The notes under the pieces: model-generated
The model's input: the letters and a program-made list of their open reading frames with translations, nothing else
Databases searched by the model: none
What the model was told of the DNA's origin: nothing
Assembly: GCA_004563275.1 (NCBI GenBank)
Contig: SFSZ01000037.1
Span: 1 to 6,273, forward strand
Length of the DNA stretch: 6,273 nucleotides
Direction: 5' to 3'
Source: a bacterium
GTDB taxonomy: Bacteria; Bacillota_I; Bacilli_A; RF39; UBA660
Shown: one piece after another, positions 5,392 to 6,273 of the stretch
Layout: each line of letters begins with the position of its first letter
How positions within the stretch are numbered: position 1 is the stretch's first letter
Position numbers and translations under genes: made by a program

Positions 5392-6273
5392 TGATAAGTG
5401 AAAGTATAGAAGTTTTACATGAAAAATTAAAGAATGGTAGTATTACTAGTGATACTCTTGTTAAAGAGTCTTTAAATAAATGTCATAGTATTCAAGAGAA
5501 AACAAATGCCTTTGTAACTATTATAGATGATGCTAAGGGTAGTAGTATTACAGAAGAACTTGTAAGTGGTATCCCATTTGGTATTAAAGATAACTTTTCA
5601 ACTAAAGATATTTTATCTACAGGTAGTTCTAATACATTAAAGGATTATGTTCCATTCTTCGATGCAACTGCTGTCAAAAACCTTAAAGACAAAGGAGCAG
5701 TTCCTGTTAGCAAAACAGTAATGGATGAACTTGGTATGGGTGGTACTGGTACTACTGGGCATACAGGTGTAGTTCATAATCCATGGAGTTTAAAAAGAAT
5801 GACTTCAGGAAGTAGTGCAGGTAGTGCAGCTTCAGTTGCTTGTGGATGTTATCCATTTGCTTTGGGTAGTGATACAGGAGACTCAATTCGTAAACCAGCT
5901 GCTTATTGTGGAATAGTAGGATATAAACCTACATATGGTATGATATCAAGATATGGGCTTTTTCCATTTGCATGTTCACTTGATACAGTAGGAGTACTTT
6001 CAAGAAGTGTTAAAGACTCTGCTATCGCAGTAGATGCAATGAAGGGAATTGACCCTAAAGATATGACTTCATGGGATTCAAGTGATATCAAATTATATGA
6101 TAGTATTACTGGGAATGTTAAAAATAAAAAATTATTTTATATAAAAGAAATAGTAGATTTATCAAATTATGATGATCCAAGTGATGAGTTGAAATCTCAT
6201 TTAGAAAACTTTAATAAAACAGTTGAATTATGTAAAAGTCTTGGTATGAGTGTAGAAGAAGTGTCAATTGACA
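5391..6273 (+). CDS. gatA: Glutamyl-tRNA(Gln)/aspartyl-tRNA(Asn) amidotransferase subunit A (GatA), 3' partial
   Basis: GatA is the glutaminase subunit of GatCAB: it releases ammonia from glutamine, and GatB uses it to amidate Glu-tRNA(Gln) (or Asp-tRNA(Asn)). The frame is open to the window end, showing 294 of roughly 470-490 residues. The amidase-signature triad is readable: Lys66 in GIPFGIKDN (60-68), cis-Ser141 in TSGSSAGSAA (138-147), and the nucleophile Ser165 in GSDTGDSIRKPAAY (159-172). The Lys-Ser and Ser-Ser spacings of 75 and 24 fit the family as I recall it for S. aureus GatA (79/154/178). Unusual details are TGDSIRKP where most GatA have TGGSIRQP, and MDELGMGGTGTTGHTG in place of the common DEFAMGSS segment; both recall mycoplasmal GatA. 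The ATG overlaps the gatC stop (TAATG), and AAAGGTGG (5376-5383) stands 7 nt upstream, so it was built for coupled translation with gatC. GatB is expected downstream, outside the window. Confidence 0.97.
   Translation, partial: MISESIEVLHEKLKNGSITSDTLVKESLNKCHSIQEKTNAFVTIIDDAKGSSITEELVSGIPFGIKDNFSTKDILSTGSSNTLKDYVPFFDATAVKNLKDKGAVPVSKTVMDELGMGGTGTTGHTGVVHNPWSLKRMTSGSSAGSAASVACGCYPFALGSDTGDSIRKPAAYCGIVGYKPTYGMISRYGLFPFACSLDTVGVLSRSVKDSAIAVDAMKGIDPKDMTSWDSSDIKLYDSITGNVKNKKLFYIKEIVDLSNYDDPSDELKSHLENFNKTVELCKSLGMSVEEVSID

Noticed and set aside
5903..6091. Minus-strand open frame of 62 codons
   Set aside because: It is a shadow of gatA with no start signal.

Overview
The window looks like a piece of chromosome from a very AT-rich, low-GC Gram-positive bacterium (Bacillota; a Bacilli/Mollicutes-like relative is my best guess). 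The grounds are the base composition, AGA-dominated arginine codons, an AAGGAGG-type ribosome binding site, a ParC of Bacillus type, a T-box riboswitch, and a GatA whose motifs recall mycoplasmal GatA. Tryptophan is written TGG and I saw no in-frame TGA in the long genes, so the standard bacterial code fits. All genes lie on the + strand. There are no rRNA or tRNA genes, CRISPR arrays or insertion sequences.

Layout: (1) 1-1712 is the 3' two-thirds of parC (topoisomerase IV subunit A), ending in a terminator-like hairpin that includes its own stop codon. (2) 1745-2440 encodes a family-2 glycosyltransferase of the dolichol-phosphate-mannose-synthase type with one C-terminal membrane anchor. (3) 2448-3410 is a small unit with its own strong extended -10 promoter and two overlapping genes for single-pass membrane proteins that I do not recognise; the second has four cysteines outside the membrane. 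(4) 3492-3738 is a promoter plus a complete T-box leader with an asparagine (AAC) specifier and well-formed, mutually exclusive antiterminator and terminator. (5) 3748-6273 is the gene set it controls: asnS, a disrupted gatC, and gatA, which runs off the end (gatB may follow).

In region 5 the genes share a theme, amide aminoacyl-tRNA supply. AsnRS makes Asn-tRNA(Asn) directly. GatCAB amidates misacylated Glu-tRNA(Gln) and, in some species, Asp-tRNA(Asn). No terminator lies between asnS and gatC, and gatC meets gatA with a TAATG overlap, so uncharged tRNA(Asn) sensed by the T-box should set expression of both routes.

The most notable anomaly is gatC. Its start and its C-terminal two-thirds are clear, but they are in different frames and the central helix segment is missing, so as written the gene gives only a 29-residue peptide. 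I found no clear exotic new system. The least explained part is the two-gene membrane-protein unit at 2495-3410.
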